DNA of 64,000 nt from positions 124,001 through 188,000 of the forward strand of contig JAESUZ010003282.1 of NCBI GenBank assembly GCA_017311185.1, in the 5' to 3' direction. The notes beneath the pieces were generated by a model. That model worked only from the letters and a program-made list of their open reading frames with translations, had not been told where the DNA came from and made no database searches. This DNA is from Proteles cristata cristata. Lineage: Eukaryota > Chordata > Mammalia > Carnivora > Hyaenidae. Position 1 is the first letter of the stretch, and every line of letters starts with the position of its first letter. Below, piece after piece: positions 13,345 through 25,400 of the stretch. The position numbers and the translations under genes were made by a program.

Positions 13345-13948
13345 CCCTGTGGAAAACAGTGTGGAGGTTCCTCAGGAAACTAACAATAGACCTCCCCTAT
13401 GACCCATCAATTTCACTGCTAGGAATTTGCCCAAGGGATACAGAAATGCTGATGCATAGGAGCACATGGACCCCAATGTTCATAGCAGCACTCTCCACGA
13501 TAGCTAAAACATGGAAAGAGCCTAAGTGTCCATCAACGCACGAATGGATCAAGAAGATGTGGTTTATCTATACCATGGAATACTACATGGCAATGAGAAA
13601 CAATGAAATCTGGCCATGTGTAGCAACATGGATGGACCTTGAGGGTGTTATGCTGAGCGAAATAAGTCAGGCAGAGAAGGACAAATATCTTATGTTTGCA
13701 CGTATAGGAGGCACTTAACTGAGGACCATGGGGGAGAAGGGGGGAAATGGTGGGGGAAAGGGAGAGAGACAAACCATGAGAGACTCTTAAATGCTGACAA
13801 AAACTGAGGACTAATGGATGTGTGGGGGATGGGGGGATGGGCATGGAGGAGGGCACTTGTGGGGATGAGCATTGGGTGTTATGTGGAAACTAATTTGACA
13901 ATAAACTATTTGTAAAAACAATTTCTAATAAATTTAAAAAATACATTA
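13345..13948 (+). mobile_element. 5'-truncated LINE-1 with 16-bp target-site duplication
   Basis: About 600 bp of a carnivore L1: the last ~124 codons of ORF2 are open (stop at 13716-13718) and end in the C-terminal region that contains WIKKMW and MEYYMAM, followed by a G-rich 3'UTR and an A-rich tail. AAAAATATATTGAGGA at 13329-13344 is repeated at 13949-13964. The intact frame and perfect duplication suggest a fairly recent insertion. Full-length L1 ORF2 has over 1,200 codons, so this copy is dead. Confidence 0.92.
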
Positions 13949-13959
13949 AAAAATATATT

Positions 13960-14072
13960 GAGGAGTGCCTAGCTGACTCAGTCTGTGGAGCATACAACTT
14001 ATGATCTTGGGGTCGTGAGTTTGAGCCCTACTTCATGGATAGAATTTATTTAAAAAATGGAAATAAATAAAT
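13960..14072 (+). repeat. Older carnivore SINE (short, caniform-like form)
   Basis: Head GGAGTGCCTAGCTGACTCAG, then GGGTCGTGAGTTTGAGCCC and an A-rich tail, without the long CT region of feline copies. The preceding L1 landed at its very head. Confidence 0.8.
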
Positions 14073-14418
14073 AATAGAAAAATCTTTAAAAGACTTTCCT
14101 TCTCCAAACTTATTCACCTAAGAAGTACCCTAAAAAGCCACCATTAAACATTAATTGCTTTTGTTTGAGGCCACATTTTGAAAGTCTATTCAAAGCTTAT
14201 CAGACTGTCAAACGCTATTGGTTATGGCAGAACCCAAGGAATATGTCGTACATTTAACATTTGCTTTCCTTTTATGGAAAGAAAATGAGATTAAAGGACC
14301 TTACCTCTTAATTGTTTATAAGCAGAGGTACGTTGATGTACCTCTTTCCAGAGATAAGATGAAATTGCAAGAAGGCAGGAGAAAAAGCTATGTTAAGCTT
14401 TTTCTGCTTAAGCCTCCT

Positions 14419-14526
14419 CTATTTAAAAAAAAATTTTTTAAGTAATCTCTACACTCAGTGTGGAGCTCGAACTCATGAATGTAAGATCTAGTCACATGTT
14501 CTACCAACTGAGCCATCCAGGCACCT
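14419..14526 (-). repeat. Older carnivore SINE (short form), antisense
   Basis: Contains GTGGAGCTCGAACTCATGAA and ends with ACTGAGCCATCCAGGCACC, the reverse of a SINE head. Confidence 0.82.
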
Positions 14527-17500
14527 CTAAATCTCCTGTATTTAGAAATCATGTCTACTTGATTTTATAAAATTATAAAAATTTCCCTCTTTATAAGAAA
14601 TAAGACAAAGGAATAATGGGTTTCACATTAAATGTACAATAATCTGGGGGTAGCAAGATGGGGAAGATATTACCAGTTAACAGAATCCAGAGGATGTAGC
14701 CGCAGGGAAAATTTGCCAGAGAGGTGTAGCTCTCAGTAGGGAAGCACAGCTTGCATCCAGCATGAAGAGAGCTGGGGAAGGTTTCAATTAACTATTGCTG
14801 CATAACACACTACCCCAAAACTTAGTGGTTTAAAACAACTATTGTTCATATTTCCATGGTTTCACTGGGTGGTTCTTCTAATCCATGATGTCAGGAAGTG
14901 GAACAGTCATTTAGAAGTTCAACTGGGCTGAAAGTTCCAAGATGGCTCATTCAGATAGTTTCCAGTTGATAATGGCTATTAATAAGACATTCAGCTGGAT
15001 TCATCCACAAGAGTATTTTCCATCTGGCCTTTCCATATAGATACAGCTTTTCACAGTATAGGCTACTGGATTCTAGGGTTGAAGTAGTAGAACCTGTATG
15101 TCATAGGTTGGATTCTCCAGGAGAAGATTCTGAAAATTTGAGGGTACAAGATGTTTAATATTGATCAACACTTGACTGGAGAAAAAGTGGAAGAATCACG
15201 ATTAGGCAAAGGAAGAAGTACAACTGTGATGCAGTTGGTTAGCCTGTAAATCTGTTGCATATCAGACAAAATGTCCAGATCTTTTATAACATCCCTTTGC
15301 TTAGTCTTTAGGAAAGGCATGACCTCAGGTGAGGCAGGTCTCTTTAGCTGAAGCAGATGCTGAAGGAACTGACACTTGATGTATCTCTGCTGTCTTCATT
15401 CCTCACTGCTGAACAAGAAGTTCTTCTCTAAAGTAGGATCTGAGTGGCTCATCTCAGATCTGCCATACCTCTAATCTTCTTAAAGCCTTGGCTCCTAGGT
15501 CCCAAATCAGTAATTTCACCAATTTCATGGCCATTTGATTGATCAAAGTTAGTTACAAGCCCATATTCAATGAAAGGGGAAATAAAGTCCACCACTTGAA
15601 TTAGGAGTAACATGCATATAGAAAGAAAGGAGGAACTTGGAAAGGCACTCTAGGCTCTGGCTTCCAGCTGTAGCAATTCATGTACAAAGTACACTTAACA
15701 TCTCTCAGTAACCCTACAGATTTCCATTACTGTATGGCATCAGCTCATATCAAAATCTCTTACCACCTATATCAAAGCCAGATATAGACGAGACAGACTT
15801 CTCAAGCTTCTCAGGAGCACCTGTGAACTAAAAAATGGAACACTAACACAATCATTATCTGTCCTATATACACTCAACATACAATAATGAGGAAAGCACA
15901 TGGCAGTCACAGTAGAAACCTTCACTCTAAAAGTGTAAACCTTCACTCTAAAACGTCATAGTTGCTGGCCCAAAACAATTCTGAAATATAGCAGGACATG
16001 TTACCATTTCCTCTGTCTCCAGGGATACATCATCTTTCTCGATTACATCTATGCTCCCTGGGAATGGTTTTTCATGGCTCTGCCCACTCCGTCATCTTTG
16101 CTTTTCTATAAGAAGTGGAATGTGTTTGATGCTAAGTAATTTTCTCAGCTTGTGTCCTATTCATAGGAGATTAATAACACTGACGGCCTTTTTCATTTTA
16201 TACTACCTCAGTCCCTTTGAATCCAAGCTCTTAACATTTCTGTTAAAACATTCTGTTAAAACATTTTTGGACTTCCTATGTACCTATACTTTATTTTATG
16301 ACAGATTTTAAAGATACAATCCTCTCTACTTAGGACTTAGAATCAGGATACTGTAAGAACAATACCTTTAAGATTTTTGAAATCCTATTTTTTCCCCCTA
16401 ACTGAAAGGACCTACAAGGCACTATCTAAAGATTCTCAAAAAATCTACAGTCTAGCTGAGAAAGAAAGTCAACAAGGCAAGCCTTTAAGATTTTTGAAAA
16501 CCCCATTGTCTAGCTGACAGAGTCTAAGGGACAAATCCTTAATCTTATGGAGGTTAAATAGTTTTTCACTGCACTATTGAACTGATCTTCATAATGTGGC
16601 AGCACTCTGGATTTTATATTCACCCCCAGGTATTAATTTATTCCGAAAATCTCATATGGGCTGGAAGAGATAAATAGGAGAATAATTTACATTCCAACTC
16701 ACCAAATCTTATTTGAAAGTGTTTTCTTCTGGATCAAAGTTTGGTCAACTTATGGCCCACAGGTCAAATACAGGCTGTCACCTGCTTCTGTCAGTCAATT
16801 TTTTTTTATTAGGGCACAGCCAAATTAATTCACCTACAGATTGTCTGTGTCCACTTTCATGCTACAACTACAGAGTTGGGTAGTTGCTACCAACAACATA
16901 CAACCAATTATCTGGCCCATTCCAGAAAATCTTTGCTGACTTGTACTCTAGGTACTGCTTATAAATGAAATGATTTCTTCTCTAGTTCATTTCACCCTAT
17001 TAATGGTCATATACACCTAAAGAAGCCAGTAGACTCTTAACAACTTTCTGTTCAGAAACCTGAGCAAAATACACAAGGTCATTAGATATATTTTCTATCT
17101 TTCATATTGCTACGAATTACAGCATTGTCAAAAATTCTCTCTCTACATAGTAGGACAGAAATTTACCTTTGTTCTAGGCTCAAATAACAATTTCTTCACT
17201 GTCTTACAGACTTCCTCTGTGAGACCCTTCTGACCTAAACCTACTACCTTGTCCCAAAGCCAATGCCACATGTTTTAGGTTTTTATTACAGCAGCACATT
17301 ACTTCCTAGGTACCAATATCTGTTTTGGATATCTATTACTGCAAAACAAACCATCCCAAAGCCTGGGAAACAACCTTAACTGGGTGCCATATTGGGGACT
17401 AGCTACCACAATGACTCACTCATCTGACTGTCAATTAGTGCTTGATATAGCTAGAGTACCTTGATTCTCACTTTTGTGATTCTTCCATCTATCTTGGGCT

Positions 17501-17710
17501 TCTCATACCATGGTGGCTAAATTTCAGGAGGCAGCGAATAGAAGCTCCCAGGTCTCCTTGGTCTGAGTTTGGAAGTCTCAAATTGTCCTTTTACTACATT
17601 CTATTTGTAGAAGCTAGTCAAGGGTTAGCATATATTCAAGGAAAGCAGAAATAAGCTCCAACTCTTGATATCAAGAGTGATATGTATGTACAAGGAAGGA
17701 AGAAATTGTT
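14527..17710 (-). repeat. Run of ancient LTR-like repeat pieces
   Basis: Two places (about 14787-15060 and 17325-17700) begin with the same kind of text (TTGCTGCATAACACACTACC; ATTACTGCAAAACAAACCAT) as an abundant mammalian repeat in reverse orientation, probably MaLR-related. The piece at 15540-15610 appears to continue the first, separated by about 470 bp of other sequence. The part between 15640 and 16730 is also repeat-like but I cannot name it. Confidence 0.45.
16736..16951. mobile_element. hAT-Charlie-like non-autonomous DNA transposon (MER1/MER3 kind)
   Basis: Begins TTTGGTCAACTTATGGCCCA and ends TCTGGCCCATTCCAGAAAAT followed by CTTTGCTGACTTGTACT. This is the mirrored 'not-seen/GGCCC' layout of a common mammalian hAT family. 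It is old and contains a T-run and small deletions. The exact subfamily is uncertain. Confidence 0.65.
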
Positions 17711-19074
17711 GAGGGACACCTCTGAAGACTAGCTAACATAAGGAATGAATACCCAATCTCATTTTCCTCCTACCCTCTAACCTATTGCAGAAGCTTCCTA
17801 TTAGACTTCCATCTAGTAGTCAGAGGACAGGTCAACTCTTGAACCAACCCCTAGATGTCAGCCTTTGGGGGCACAGAAAGATTCTGAAGGAGTGAGAGTA
17901 AAGCTAGAAGGGAAAATAGAAAATACCCATCGCCATTCTGAAATATTGGTTAGAAGTAGTCCCATGAAAATTATGTTTTTCAATAAAGTTTGATATTATT
18001 AAGTAAAAAGTTTTCACTATCTGTAAAAGTAAAATAGCAAACAGGATGGCTTTCATAACCAATCCTTTCCTCTTTGGTCTGGCCAATTGCAGGTACAGAA
18101 ATTCTTCACCTTGAAAATTTAACCCTGTGCAATATAAAAGTTGGGAGTCACTTAAGTCTGGTGACAATTCAAATTCCCATTCTTAGTTAAGAAGGATTTA
18201 GTGTGAACCTCCTAGAATAGATATGTAGCTTTATTGTATATCTTTTCTTTGTGATTATTAGTCTAATTTGTGTTCAGATTTACATTCTATCTCCCTGCTA
18301 GCAAGCCCTATTCAGCTTTTCGGCCTACTCTGTCCTGATCTGTAACTTCTCTTTGTAGAAACAGGACCCTGTTACTGTATGGCCACATTCTAGATACTAC
18401 TACCAGCGTGCTTGCATCCATTACATCATGTCCTATAGGTATTGCTTTCTAACTCAGAATCCTACCTGATATTGTCATGTTGTCTTAGACATCATATCTG
18501 TAGTCACTCATATTGGAGTCACTCCTCTAACCCCTATTTTATTCATGCCTGATTTAATTTCCTCTCTTTAATGACCTGCCTTTGAAGAAAGCACTGTACT
18601 AGAGCTCATACAGTTCTACAAAAGGACAGCTGGTAATTTATCTGTGATTTGGGCAATGATATTATTTTTTTCAAGACCATTTGAAAAACTAATGTAGTTA
18701 GTTGGTTACCTGTCATCTTCAAGAGTTAAAACCAAAAGCCAGCAGCATGGCATTTTGACATTCAGTGCTAACATCCTAAGTAGGAAGGTTGCCTTTTGGT
18801 ACTTTGTTGAAAACATTCTTCCTGTGGATTTATATATCTCTGAAAGATTTTTCCACCATACAAAAATCACTATTAAAGTGTTTTCATAGTTTGGTGTGTG
18901 TTTAAACTTTCAGCTTTCAAAAATCTATCTAACTGCTATAATTTTTTATCTCTTCCATTAAGCTAAATGTTTCTTATCATCACTTTCAACCAAATCAGTG
19001 ATGATCTAGATTGCCAATATATCCATTATTTGCTATGGAACTTCCATTATTAGTCAGAAGCTAAGGTGTATTTT
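17711..19074. other. Intergenic DNA, nothing recognised
   Basis: AT-rich, no gene or repeat I can name. Confidence 0.5.
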
Positions 19075-19079
19075 TAATA

Positions 19080-19250
19080 TATTATTTTAATACAGTATAT
19101 GGGACTATATTGTAGGTACAAGGTGTTTTACAAACATTAATCTTCAAATAAACTGGTATATTACTGCTATTCTATAAATATAAAAATGGAAATGGAGTTA
19201 ATAAGTGAATTTTCCAAACCTTGCAAAAGTCAAAGCAGAATTAGGATATA
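19080..19250 (-). repeat. MIR, antisense
   Basis: Reads GGTGTTTTACAAACATTAAT through a decayed CCATTTTACAG part to TTTTCCAAACCTTGCAAAAG, i.e. the reverse MIR core. Confidence 0.55.
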
Positions 19251-19506
19251 TTCAATTTATCTCCAAGTGTCCTTGGACAATAAAATCAGATTTTTCTTAT
19301 GGAGTTATATAAGTCACTTATCAAAGTATTATTCAATCTATCTTATGGGTCCTTGTATGTCAGGATTATTACTGATGACTTTAAAAATAGTTTTGTTTGT
19401 GAAATATAAAATCATGAAGAAGATTATAAAAAAATGTGTAAGTTCAAGTTACAATGTAACAATAACATGAGCACCCATATTTATATTGCCCATGTTAAGA
19501 AATAGA

Positions 19507-19730
19507 GTATTAGGGGCACCTGGGTGGCTCAGTTGAGCGTCCAACTTTGGTTCAGGTCATGATTTGCAGTTCATGGGCTTGAGTTCCACATTGGGGTCTA
19601 TGCTGACAGCTCAGAACTTGGAGCCTGCTTCAGATTCTGTGTCTTCCTTTCTACCTTTCCCCAGCTGGCACTTTATCTCTCTCTCTTTCTCTAAAACTAA
19701 ATAAACATTAAAAAAATAAAATAAAATAAA
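19507..19730 (+). repeat. SINEC with 11-bp target-site duplication
   Basis: Sense copy with a small deletion in the head (CAGTTGAGCGTCC). TAAGAAATAGA at 19496-19506 is repeated at 19731-19741. Confidence 0.94.
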
Positions 19731-19759
19731 TAAGAAATAGACTACTACCAGTTAAAATC

Positions 19760-20440
19760 CCTCTATTTCACCTCCTTACCCACTGCCCAGAGAAAAACCA
19801 GTACCCTGAATTTTGTGTTAATCATTTCATAGGTTACCTTTCTATTTTTACAATCTATGCATGAGTTCTAATACATAAATTCCAAAAACTCCTCACACTA
19901 CAATCAGCACAAATGGAATCTTACTATATCTATTCTGACTTGCTTCTTATACTGACCAATATACTGTGAGATTTATTTATGTTGATGTATTAGCTATCTG
20001 TGTTTCTTTAATTTTCTCTTCTCTATAGGAGTTCACTGTGTGAATATACTATAGTTCATTCTTTTATAGCTGATAGATATTCCATTTTTTCTACGTTTTT
20101 GCTACTATTGTGATGTTCTTTAAAGCACTTTTCTTTTTTCTTAGGTTTATTTATTTATTTTGAGAGAGAGAGAGGGAGACAGAAAATGAGTTGGGGAGGG
20201 CAAAGAAAAGGAGGGAGAGAGGGAGAATCCCAAGCAGGTTTCTCACTGTCAGTGAAGGGGCTCAAACTCACAAACTGTGAGATCATGACCTGAGCCAAAA
20301 CCAAGTCCAAGAGTTGACCCTTAACTAGCTGAGCCACCCAGGTGCTCCTTGTTTAAAGAATTTTTCTAAATGGTTTATTTGTGCACAGTCAATAGGGCAA
20401 ATGTCAACTATTAGAATTGCTGGCTAATAAATACAAGCAT
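19760..20440 (-). repeat. Old LINE-1 fragment, antisense, split by a SINE
   Basis: Text such as CTGAATTTTGTGTTAATCAT and GACTTGCTTCTTATACTGAC follows an L1M antisense consensus order; it resumes after the SINE with AGAATTGCTGGCTAATAAA. Confidence 0.7.
20141..20348 (-). repeat. SINEC, antisense
   Basis: Tail complement, long GA run and head complement GAGCCACCCAGGTGCTCC. Flanks (TTTAAAG...) are similar on both sides. Confidence 0.92.
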
Positions 20441-20817
20441 GTTCAACATTACTTGGTGATACTAGAGCAATCATAATGAACTAGTACAACCTCCCAAATC
20501 TTAGTGATTTAAACATCAAAGTTTATTTGTTACTGGTGTTATATTTTCATTTTATATGGGGTTTGAGTAAGGGGATCCTGTCTTTCACATCACCTTCCTT
20601 CAGGGGAAGGAAGTAGCTATGGAAGAGGGGGAAGAAACTTGATCACTAACTTATAGATTTTAAAGCTTCCTACCTCGAAATACTGGTCACATAGTCACAC
20701 AAAACTTCAAGGGGATGGTACAATTTTAGCATACACCCAGGAAGAGAATAAAACATATGTATGAACAGTTTGAATGTCTATTGATGATGACTACAAAGTT
20801 TTAAAAGTAAATGCTTC

Positions 20818-20930
20818 TTGTTATGATGAGCACTGGGTGTTGTATGCAAGTTATAAATTACTGAATTCTACTCCTGAAACCAATATTGCAATGTATGCTA
20901 ACTAGAATTTAAATAAAAATTTAAAAAGAA
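20818..20930 (+). repeat. LINE-1 3' terminal fragment
   Basis: GATGAGCACTGGGTGTTGTA, ATTCTACTCCTGAAACCAAT and an AATAAAAATTTAAAAAG tail match the end of carnivore L1 3'UTRs. Confidence 0.8.
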
Positions 20931-21601
20931 AAACTACTGCTAATGTAACTTCTTATTAAATACTAAGATACATTCTACCCTTAAAAAAGTAAAGTGACTG
21001 CTCCAATTTGCACACGTATAAGAGAGAATGAGAACTCTGTAGCTTCATATTCTGCCAATTCTGATACTGTCAGATATTAAGACTTTTAAAATCTGATGGG
21101 TATGATCTATCTCAACTGTGGTTTTAATTTACATCTTTTTGATTCGTAATGAGATTGAACATTTCACAATGTGATAAGTGCCTTGTACTCATACAAAATT
21201 CTTCTTTTGTAAAATTACTCTGGTTATTTTCTCCATTTTTCTATGGAATAGTTCAAACTTTTCCTTTTTCCTTTTTAATTCAAGAATAATTAACATACAG
21301 TGTTATATTAGATTCAAATGTACAATGATTCAACAATTCTATACATTAGCCAGTGTTCATTGCAACAAATGTACTCTTAATCCTCTTCACTTATTTCAAC
21401 CTTCTCCACACCTACCTCCTCTCTGACAACCAACAGTTTGTTTTCTATATGAAAGAAAGTTTTTTGTTTGTCCCTTTTCTTTCCTTGTTTTTTTCCTAAA
21501 TTCCTATATTAATGAAATCATTTGATACTTGTTTCTTACTTCACTTAGCATTATATCCTCTGAATCTATCCTTGCAAATGGCAAGATTTCTTTTTTTATG
21601 G

Positions 21602-21700
21602 CTAATATATATATGTGTGTATATATATATATAATGGATAATATACATTTATAGATATAGATATAGATATGGATATAGATATAGATATAGATATAAATTC
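21602..21700. repeat. AT / GATATA microsatellites
   Basis: Alternating TA/TG run followed by about eight GATATA units, with one interruption. Confidence 0.95.
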
Positions 21701-22204
21701 CTCACATCTTCTTTATCCATTCATCTATCATGGGACATTTAGGTTTCCTCTATATCTTGGCTATTATAAATAATGCTGCAATAAACATAGGGGTGCATAC
21801 GTGTATTCATATTAGTGTTTTCATATGCTTTGGGTAAATACCCAGCATGGAATTGGTGGATCAGAGGGTAATTCTATTTTAACTTTTTGAGGAGTCTTCA
21901 TTCTCTTTTCCACAATGGCTGTACCAGTTTCCATTCCCATCAATAATGCATGAGAGCTCCTTTTCCTCTACATCTTTGTCAACACTTGTTACTTCTTGTG
22001 GTTTTTTATTTTAGTCCTTCTGACAGGTGTGAGGTGATTGCTCATTGTTTTGATTTGCATTTCTCTGAGATTAGCGATGCTGAATATCTTTTTGTGTGTC
22101 TCTTGACCATCTGTATGTCTTCTGTGGAAAAATGTCTCTTCTTGTCCTTTGCTCATTTTTTAATTGGATTATTTGGGTTTTTTTAGTGTTGAGTTGTATA
22201 AATT

Positions 22205-22413
22205 ATTTTTTAATGTTTATTTATTTTTGAGAGAGAGAGAGAGAGCATGAGTGCGGAGGGACAGAGAGAGAGAGGATGAGGGACAGAGGATGCGAAGCAG
22301 GCTCCATGGTGACAGCAGCAAGGTGATGTGGGGCTTGAACCTATGAACTGTGAGATCATGACCTGAGGCGAAGTTGGACACTCAACCAACTGAGCCAACC
22401 AGGAGCCCTGAGG
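22205..22413 (-). repeat. SINEC in the twin-primed L1
   Basis: Complete antisense copy. TGTATAAATT at 22195-22204 recurs at 22414-22423. Confidence 0.95.
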
Positions 22414-23770
22414 TGTATAAATTCTTTACATATTTTGGATATTAACCCTTTATCGGATATGTTAGTTGCAAATATCTTCTACCATTCAGTGGGTTGTCTT
22501 TTGTGTTTTATTGATGGTTTCCTTCTTTGTGCAAAAGTTTTTTATTTTGACGTAGTCCCAATAGCTTAATTTTGCTTTTGTGTCCCTTGCCTCGGGAGAC
22601 ATATCTAGAAAAATTAACATACAGAAATCTGTTGCATTTCTATACATTAATAATAAAGTGGCAGAAAGAGAAATTGAGAAAACAATCCCACTTACAATTC
22701 CAGCAAAAAGAATAAAATATCTAGGAATAAACTTAACCAAGGAGCTGAAAACCTGTACTCTAAAAACTATAAAATACTGGTGAAACAAATTGAAAATGAC
22801 ACAAATAAATGGAAAAATATTCTATGCTCATGGATTGGGAGAACCAATATTGTTAAAAACTCCATGAAATCCAAAGCAATCTCCATATTTATTGCCATCC
22901 CTATTGACAACCAACAGCATATTTCACAAAACTAGAATAAATAATTCTAAAATTTGTATGGAGCCACAAAAGACCCTAAATAGCCAAAGCTATCTTTAAA
23001 AGGAACAAAACTGGAGATATCATGATCAGATTTCAAGCTATACTTAAAAGCTGAGTAATAAAACAGTATGGTACTGGCACAAAAATAGACACATAGGTCA
23101 ATAGAACAGGTTCCAGAAATAAACCCATGCCATGTATGGTTAGTTAATTAATGACAAAGGAGGCAGGGGTATGCAATGGGAAAAAAGACAGTCTCTTCAA
23201 CAAATGGTGCTGGGAAAACTAGACAGCTACATGCAAAAGAATGAAACTGGACCACTTTCTTATACCATACACAGAAATAAGTTCAAAATAGATTACAGAC
23301 CTAAATATAAAACCTGAAACCATAAAATTCCTAAATGAAAATATAAACCATGATCTCTTTGACACCAACTGCAGAAATCTTTTTCCAAAGTTTTAAAATA
23401 GTGGCCTGGAAGCATATTTATATATTCTGAATATTAAGTATTTATTGGTTTCATGTGTTGCAAATATTTTCACAAACTCTGTGGCTGATGTTTTCATTCT
23501 GTTTAAGGTATATTTTCATGAACAGACATTTTAAAAATACAGGCAAATTTATTAATCCTTTATTTTATTATGCTTTTCATGTCTTTTTCAGGAAATCTAA
23601 TACCTGAAGAAATAAAGATATTTTATATATGATTTCCTAAATGTTTCATAGCTTTGTCTCTCATCTATATGCCTTTAATTCATCTAGAATTGATTTTCGT
23701 GTGGAGTGTGATATAGAGCTCCATTTTTACTTTGTTAGTTCCATATGTGTAGTAGTACATGAATCAGCCA

Positions 23771-23990
23771 AGTGGCTCTCAGATGGGGTGGGGGCAAATT
23801 TTGCCTCCTAGAAGACATTGGAATGTCTGGAGACAATTATGTTTGTTGCAATGGGAAAGAGGGTGCTTCTGGCATGAAGTGGGTAGAGATCAGGTATCCT
23901 AGTAAAAAAAATCCTTCAATTCACTGACAGCCCCCCAACATCAAAGAATTATACTATCCCATTATTAACAGTGTTGATATTGAGAAACTG
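23771..23990. mobile_element. MER20, essentially full length
   Basis: 220 bp from AGTGGCTCTCAGATGGGG to GATATTGAGAAACTG, with the internal landmarks AATGTCTGGAGACAATTATG and AGTGGGTAGAGATCAGG and the CAGCCCCCCAACATCAAAGA end. This matches MER20, a hAT-Charlie element of about 219 bp. MER20 copies are known to be co-opted as regulatory elements in some mammalian tissues; nothing here shows that for this copy. Confidence 0.88.
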
Positions 23991-24299
23991 TGAATTAATT
24001 TATCCCAGGGGTGACAAACAACACCAAAATCTTTTGACAATAAAGGCTACTTCTCCATCCCATTCATATCAAGTGAGGACTGGCTCATGTTCTATTCCTC
24101 AGCATGGATCACTGTCAATCTCATAGCAGAGGGGAAAAGGGAGTGCGATCATAGCATATATGCAGTGGTTCTCCCAGAGAAGTCAGACAACTCTTCCTCT
24201 CAAATTTTTCTGGACAAAATCAGTGGTCTAAGTTTCAGTCTAAGATGCTACAAAATAGGGAAAATTAAACCCAAACTAAATATAAAAAAGAAGATAAAG

Positions 24300-24890
24300 A
24301 TAAGAATGAAGCTCAGTCAAACAGAAATTATTCAAGCATTATAAAAAATAAATCAAGTGAAAAGCAATAGTTTGGAAAGGTCAATAAAACTGATAAATCT
24401 GTAGATACAAAAGTAAAAATGAAGAAGACACAAATTATGAATATCAACAATGAAAGAGGGAACATTATCATAGACCCTAATGATATTAACAGGACAATAA
24501 ACAAATATTATAAACAATTTCATGTCAATAATTTCAATAACAAACAAAATGGGGAAACTCCTTGAAATTCCAAGTGTGATATAACAATAAATTTCAAGAG
24601 TCTGAATAGCTCTAGATCTCCCCAAAAGTTAATTAACAAATTTTTACAAAGAAATCTTCAGGCTTAGATAGCTTTAGAGATGAATTCTGTCAAACATTTA
24701 GGGATGAAATACCAACCAAATCTTTCCGAACCTAGAAAAGTAGGTAAAACTTTCTAATACATTTTATGAAGCCAGCATTACTCTGATACTGAAACCAGAC
24801 AAAGATATTATAAAAATTGAAAATTAAAGGCCAATATCATTTATGAATATAAACACAAATATCCTTAAATAATATTAGCAAATAATTAGT
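24300..24890 (+). repeat. Old LINE-1 ORF2 fragment, sense
   Basis: Text such as AAAACTGATAAATCTGTAGA, ATGAATTCTGTCAAACATTT and GATACTGAAACCAGACAAAG follows L1 ORF2 (between endonuclease and reverse transcriptase), heavily decayed. Confidence 0.8.
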
Positions 24891-25212
24891 AATAATTTCG
24901 TTCCATTCTACTTAATACTTAGTTCACTGATAGTTGTAAGATAAAGGTAGTACAGGGGGATTTTACTTGTGCCTTTGTAGATGCTTGTGGGGGCTTGTGT
25001 AGATTTAGCTCTAAGATGACAAGCACTGATCTAAAAACAATAAAATAAGGGCTACCCATCATAATGCAGCAGGCTTAAGGGTAGCACAAACCTTGTATAT
25101 TTGACTCCTGAGTAGTTTGCATTTGTCTTCCTTACAGTGAATGTATACTCCAAATCTCTTGAGTTCTCACATACTACAGATGAAATCTATAGGTAATTAA
25201 ATAGTAGCAGCA

Positions 25213-25400
25213 GTGACGAATTTAAAAAACATTTACTAAACACATATTCTAGCCATGTATTGTGCTAAGAAATGAAAATGCAGCATGACTTAGCTAGACA
25301 TAAGCCTTGGATTTCATAACCTCACAGTACAAATTAATTTAAATATCTGACAGATATTCTATGAAGCACTCCTAAACAACCTGTACTACATCTACTGGCC
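25213..25400 (+). repeat. L2/MIR-like ancient repeat
   Basis: AACATTTACTAAACACATAT followed by CATGTATTGTGCTAAGAAAT and a decayed body resembles a common mammal-wide LINE2-type 3' segment. Confidence 0.5.

Larger units (their letters stand above)
21258..23395 (-). mobile_element. LINE-1 with inverted 5' part (twin-primed), inserted in the older L1
   Basis: 21258-22608 is antisense L1 (3' end with a poly-T start, then the C-terminal half of ORF2). At about 22608 the orientation flips: 22609-23395 is sense L1 from the adjoining upstream part of ORF2. The sense part ends where the antisense part begins in L1 coordinates, which is the signature of twin priming. A SINE (22205-22413) and a TAGATA-type microsatellite (21650-21698) lie inside. 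Confidence 0.85.
21060..23770 (-). repeat. Old LINE-1, antisense, split by a younger L1
   Basis: 21060-21257 and 23396-23770 together read as one antisense old L1 (ORF2 C-terminal region): the right part resumes in the same region of the element (GTTGCAAATATTTTCACAAA through GTCTTTTTCAGGAAATCTAA to TCTAGAATTGATTTTCGTGT). Confidence 0.7.

Noticed and set aside
13317..13718. 133-codon open frame
   Set aside because: It is the ORF2 C-terminus of a truncated LINE-1 plus a few flanking codons, not a host gene.
15930..15960. Short direct repeat (ACCTTCACTCTAAAA twice)
   Set aside because: A two-copy local duplication about 21 bp apart; too small to be a CRISPR or functional array.
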